A stretch of DNA of 64,000 nt from Streptomyces sp. APSN-46.1 (GTDB lineage Bacteria; Actinomycetota; Actinomycetes; Streptomycetales; Streptomycetaceae). The notes beneath the pieces were generated by a model that worked only from the letters and a program-made list of their open reading frames with translations, ran no database searches and was not told where the DNA came from. Shown in pieces: positions 62,413-64,000 of this stretch (within the stretch, counting starts at the first letter, position 1; each line of letters begins with the position of its first letter). The stretch is from positions 1 through 64,000 of the forward strand of contig NZ_JALGRF010000013.1 of the NCBI RefSeq assembly GCF_022815725.1, read 5' to 3'. The translations under genes and the position numbers were made by a program.

Positions 62413-62628
62413 TTGAAGCGCGATGTTCACCCCGAGTACGTCGAGACCCAGGTCAGCTGCACCTGCGGCGCGTCGTTCACCACTCGTAGCACCCTGACCG
62501 AGGGCACCATCCGTGCCGAGGTCTGCTCCGAATGCCACCCGTTCTACACGGGCAAGCAGAAGATCCTCGACACCGGTGGCCGTGTCGCCCGCTTCGAGGC
62601 CCGCTTCGGCAAGGCTGCGCAGAAGTAG
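62413..62628 (+). CDS. rpmE: Ribosomal protein L31 (zinc-binding form)
   Basis: 71 aa. Cys16, Cys18, Cys38 and Cys41 (SCTCGASF, EVCSECHPFY) form the zinc site, so this is the C+ paralogue expected under zinc sufficiency. TTG start at 62413 with GGAGACACC upstream. Confidence 0.97.
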   Translation: MKRDVHPEYVETQVSCTCGASFTTRSTLTEGTIRAEVCSECHPFYTGKQKILDTGGRVARFEARFGKAAQK

Positions 62629-62637
62629 CGCGCTTCC

Positions 62638-62694
62638 GGCGCCGGATTCCGGCTGTGCCCTGTCCATAACGGGGGCAGCCGGACCGGCGCCTTT
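62638..62694 (+). terminator. Terminator after rpmE
   Basis: GGCGCCGG-att-CCGGCTG pairs with CAGCCGG-a-CCGGCGCC (62638-62655 with 62676-62691), followed by TTT. Ten nt after the rpmE stop. Confidence 0.75.
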
Positions 62695-62739
62695 GTCGTC
62701 CCGCAGCCCTTTTTCGTACTTTCACCACAGGAGCCCCCG

Positions 62740-63819
62740 ATGTTCGAGGCGGTCGAGGAACTGGTCGGCGAGCACGCCGACCTTGAGAAGAGGCTCGCCG
62801 ACCCTTCGGTCCACTCGGATCAGGCCAACGCGCGCAAGCTCAACAAGCGCTACGCGGAGCTGACCCCGATCGTCGCGACCTTCCGAGCCTGGAAGCAGTC
62901 GGCGGAGGACATCGAGACGGCCAAGGAGTTCGCGGCGGACGACCCCGATTTCTTCGCCGAGGTCAAGGAACTGACCGCGCAGCGCGAGGAGCTCACCGAG
63001 AAGCTCCGCCTGCTGCTCGTCCCGCGCGACCCCAGCGACGACAAGGACGTGCTCCTTGAGGTCAAGGCCGGCGCGGGCGGCGACGAGTCCGCCCTGTTCG
63101 CGGGCGACCTGCTGCGCATGTACCTGCGCTACGCCGAGCGCGTGGGCTGGAAGACCGAGATCATCGACGCCACCGAGTCCGAGCTCGGCGGCTACAAGGA
63201 CGTCCAGGTCTCCGTCCGCACCAAGGGCGGTAACGGCGCGACCGAGCCCGGCCAGGGCGTGTGGGCCCGCCTGAAGTACGAGGGCGGCGTGCACCGCGTC
63301 CAGCGCGTTCCGGCCACCGAGTCCCAGGGCCGCATCCACACCTCCGCCGCCGGCGTGCTCGTCACCCCGGAGGCCGAGGAGGTCGAGGTCGAGATCAACA
63401 TGAACGACCTCCGCATCGACGTGTACCGCTCCTCCGGCCCCGGCGGCCAGTCCGTCAACACCACCGACTCGGCCGTGCGCATCACGCACCTGCCGACCGG
63501 TGTGGTCGCCTCCTGCCAGAACGAGAAGAGCCAGCTCCAGAACAAGGAGCAGGCCATGCGCATCCTGCGCTCGCGCCTGCTGGCCGCCGCCCAGGAAGCC
63601 GCCGAGCAGGAGGCCTCCGACGTGCGCCGCAGCCAGGTGCGCAGCGTGGACCGGTCCGAGAAGATCCGGACGTACAACTACCCGGAAAACCGGATCTCGG
63701 ACCACCGGACCGGCTTCAAGGCGTACAACTTGGACCAGGTGCTCGACGGAGACCTCGACGCGGTCATCCAGGCCTGTGTCGACACGGACTCCGCCGCGAA
63801 GCTCGCGGCCGCGCACTGA
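62740..63819 (+). CDS. prfA: Peptide chain release factor 1
   Basis: 359 aa. GGQ motif in SSGPGGQSVNTTDSA and the codon-reading tripeptide PAT in RVPATESQGR (PxT marks RF1, which reads UAA/UAG). It hydrolyses peptidyl-tRNA on the ribosome. prmC, whose product methylates the GGQ glutamine, follows directly. Confidence 0.98.
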   Translation: MFEAVEELVGEHADLEKRLADPSVHSDQANARKLNKRYAELTPIVATFRAWKQSAEDIETAKEFAADDPDFFAEVKELTAQREELTEKLRLLLVPRDPSDDKDVLLEVKAGAGGDESALFAGDLLRMYLRYAERVGWKTEIIDATESELGGYKDVQVSVRTKGGNGATEPGQGVWARLKYEGGVHRVQRVPATESQGRIHTSAAGVLVTPEAEEVEVEINMNDLRIDVYRSSGPGGQSVNTTDSAVRITHLPTGVVASCQNEKSQLQNKEQAMRILRSRLLAAAQEAAEQEASDVRRSQVRSVDRSEKIRTYNYPENRISDHRTGFKAYNLDQVLDGDLDAVIQACVDTDSAAKLAAAH

Positions 63820-63902
63820 TCCCTGCTCGACCCCTGCCTGACCCAGCTCGCCCCCGCTCGACCCCCGCTTCACCCCGTACGACAGCAGCCCGGAGGACCA
63901 GC

Positions 63903-64000
63903 GTGAACTTGCTGCTTGCCGAGGTGGCCCAGGCCACCCAGCGGCTGGCCGCCGCCGGCGTGCCCTCACCGCGCTTCGACGCGGAGGAGCTCGCGGCCTT
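63903..64000 (+). CDS. prmC: Release factor glutamine methyltransferase PrmC, 5' part
   Basis: 32 codons visible before the window ends: MNLLLAEVAQATQRLAAAG then PSPRFDAEELAA, the N-terminal helical domain of PrmC/HemK. GTG 63903 with GGAGGACC upstream. Position directly after prfA supports the call. Confidence 0.88.
   Translation, partial: MNLLLAEVAQATQRLAAAGVPSPRFDAEELAA

Overview
The window is high-GC actinobacterial chromosome, almost certainly Streptomyces or a very close relative. The evidence is the strong G/C third-position bias, frequent GTG/TTG starts, GTGA/ATGA overlaps, a fused 2-oxoglutarate decarboxylase/dehydrogenase, a conservon operon, a WhiJ-type regulator trio, and a gene order (kgd, two-component pair, lon, conservon, SEDS-PBP pair, ku/ligD, then lysA-hom-thrC-thrB-rho-rpmE-prfA-prmC) that from memory resembles S. 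coelicolor.

Layout. 1-10 kb: kgd with a strong terminator, an OmpR-type response regulator and HAMP kinase, a lipoprotein, a membrane glycosyltransferase and a rhodanese-type sulfurtransferase preceded by a (GACCC)12 microsatellite. 10-14 kb: lon with a HAIR-like operator, a MarR regulator and a PP2C-like protein. 14.5-20.6 kb: conservon cvnABCD plus a StyA-like flavin monooxygenase. 20.6-26 kb: a secreted NlpC/P60 hydrolase, a SHOCT/DUF6325 pair, and an FtsW/RodA-PBP pair. 26-30 kb: two divergent diiron oxygenase-like genes, a TetR regulator and small unknowns. 30-35 kb: NERD protein, Ku, GNAT, LigD-type polymerase and ATP-dependent ligase (NHEJ), with an inverted 68-bp copy of the ku 5' end beyond its 3' end. 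35-38 kb: DUF6479-like, XdhC and a phosphoribosyltransferase-hydrolase fusion.

38.3-52.5 kb is a defence-type island ending beside tRNA-Arg(CCG): a VapBC-like pair, a broken gene, McrBC whose McrC frame runs without a stop into vapB, a WhiJ/DUF397/HATPase trio, a HEPN protein and a type I restriction system (hsdR-hsdS-hsdM). Two RNxxxH HEPN motifs occur in the type I cluster, one in the stand-alone protein and one at the HsdR N-terminus. This association is the best candidate here for an under-described system.

52.8-64 kb is core chromosome: a receiver-only regulator, a catalytic-core-less ArgRS relative (nrtL), lysA, hom, thrC, thrB (lysine and threonine synthesis from aspartate), rho, rpmE, prfA and the start of prmC. 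A palindromic intergenic repeat family (copies at 1-72, 9874-9974 and 26003-26165) punctuates gene ends.
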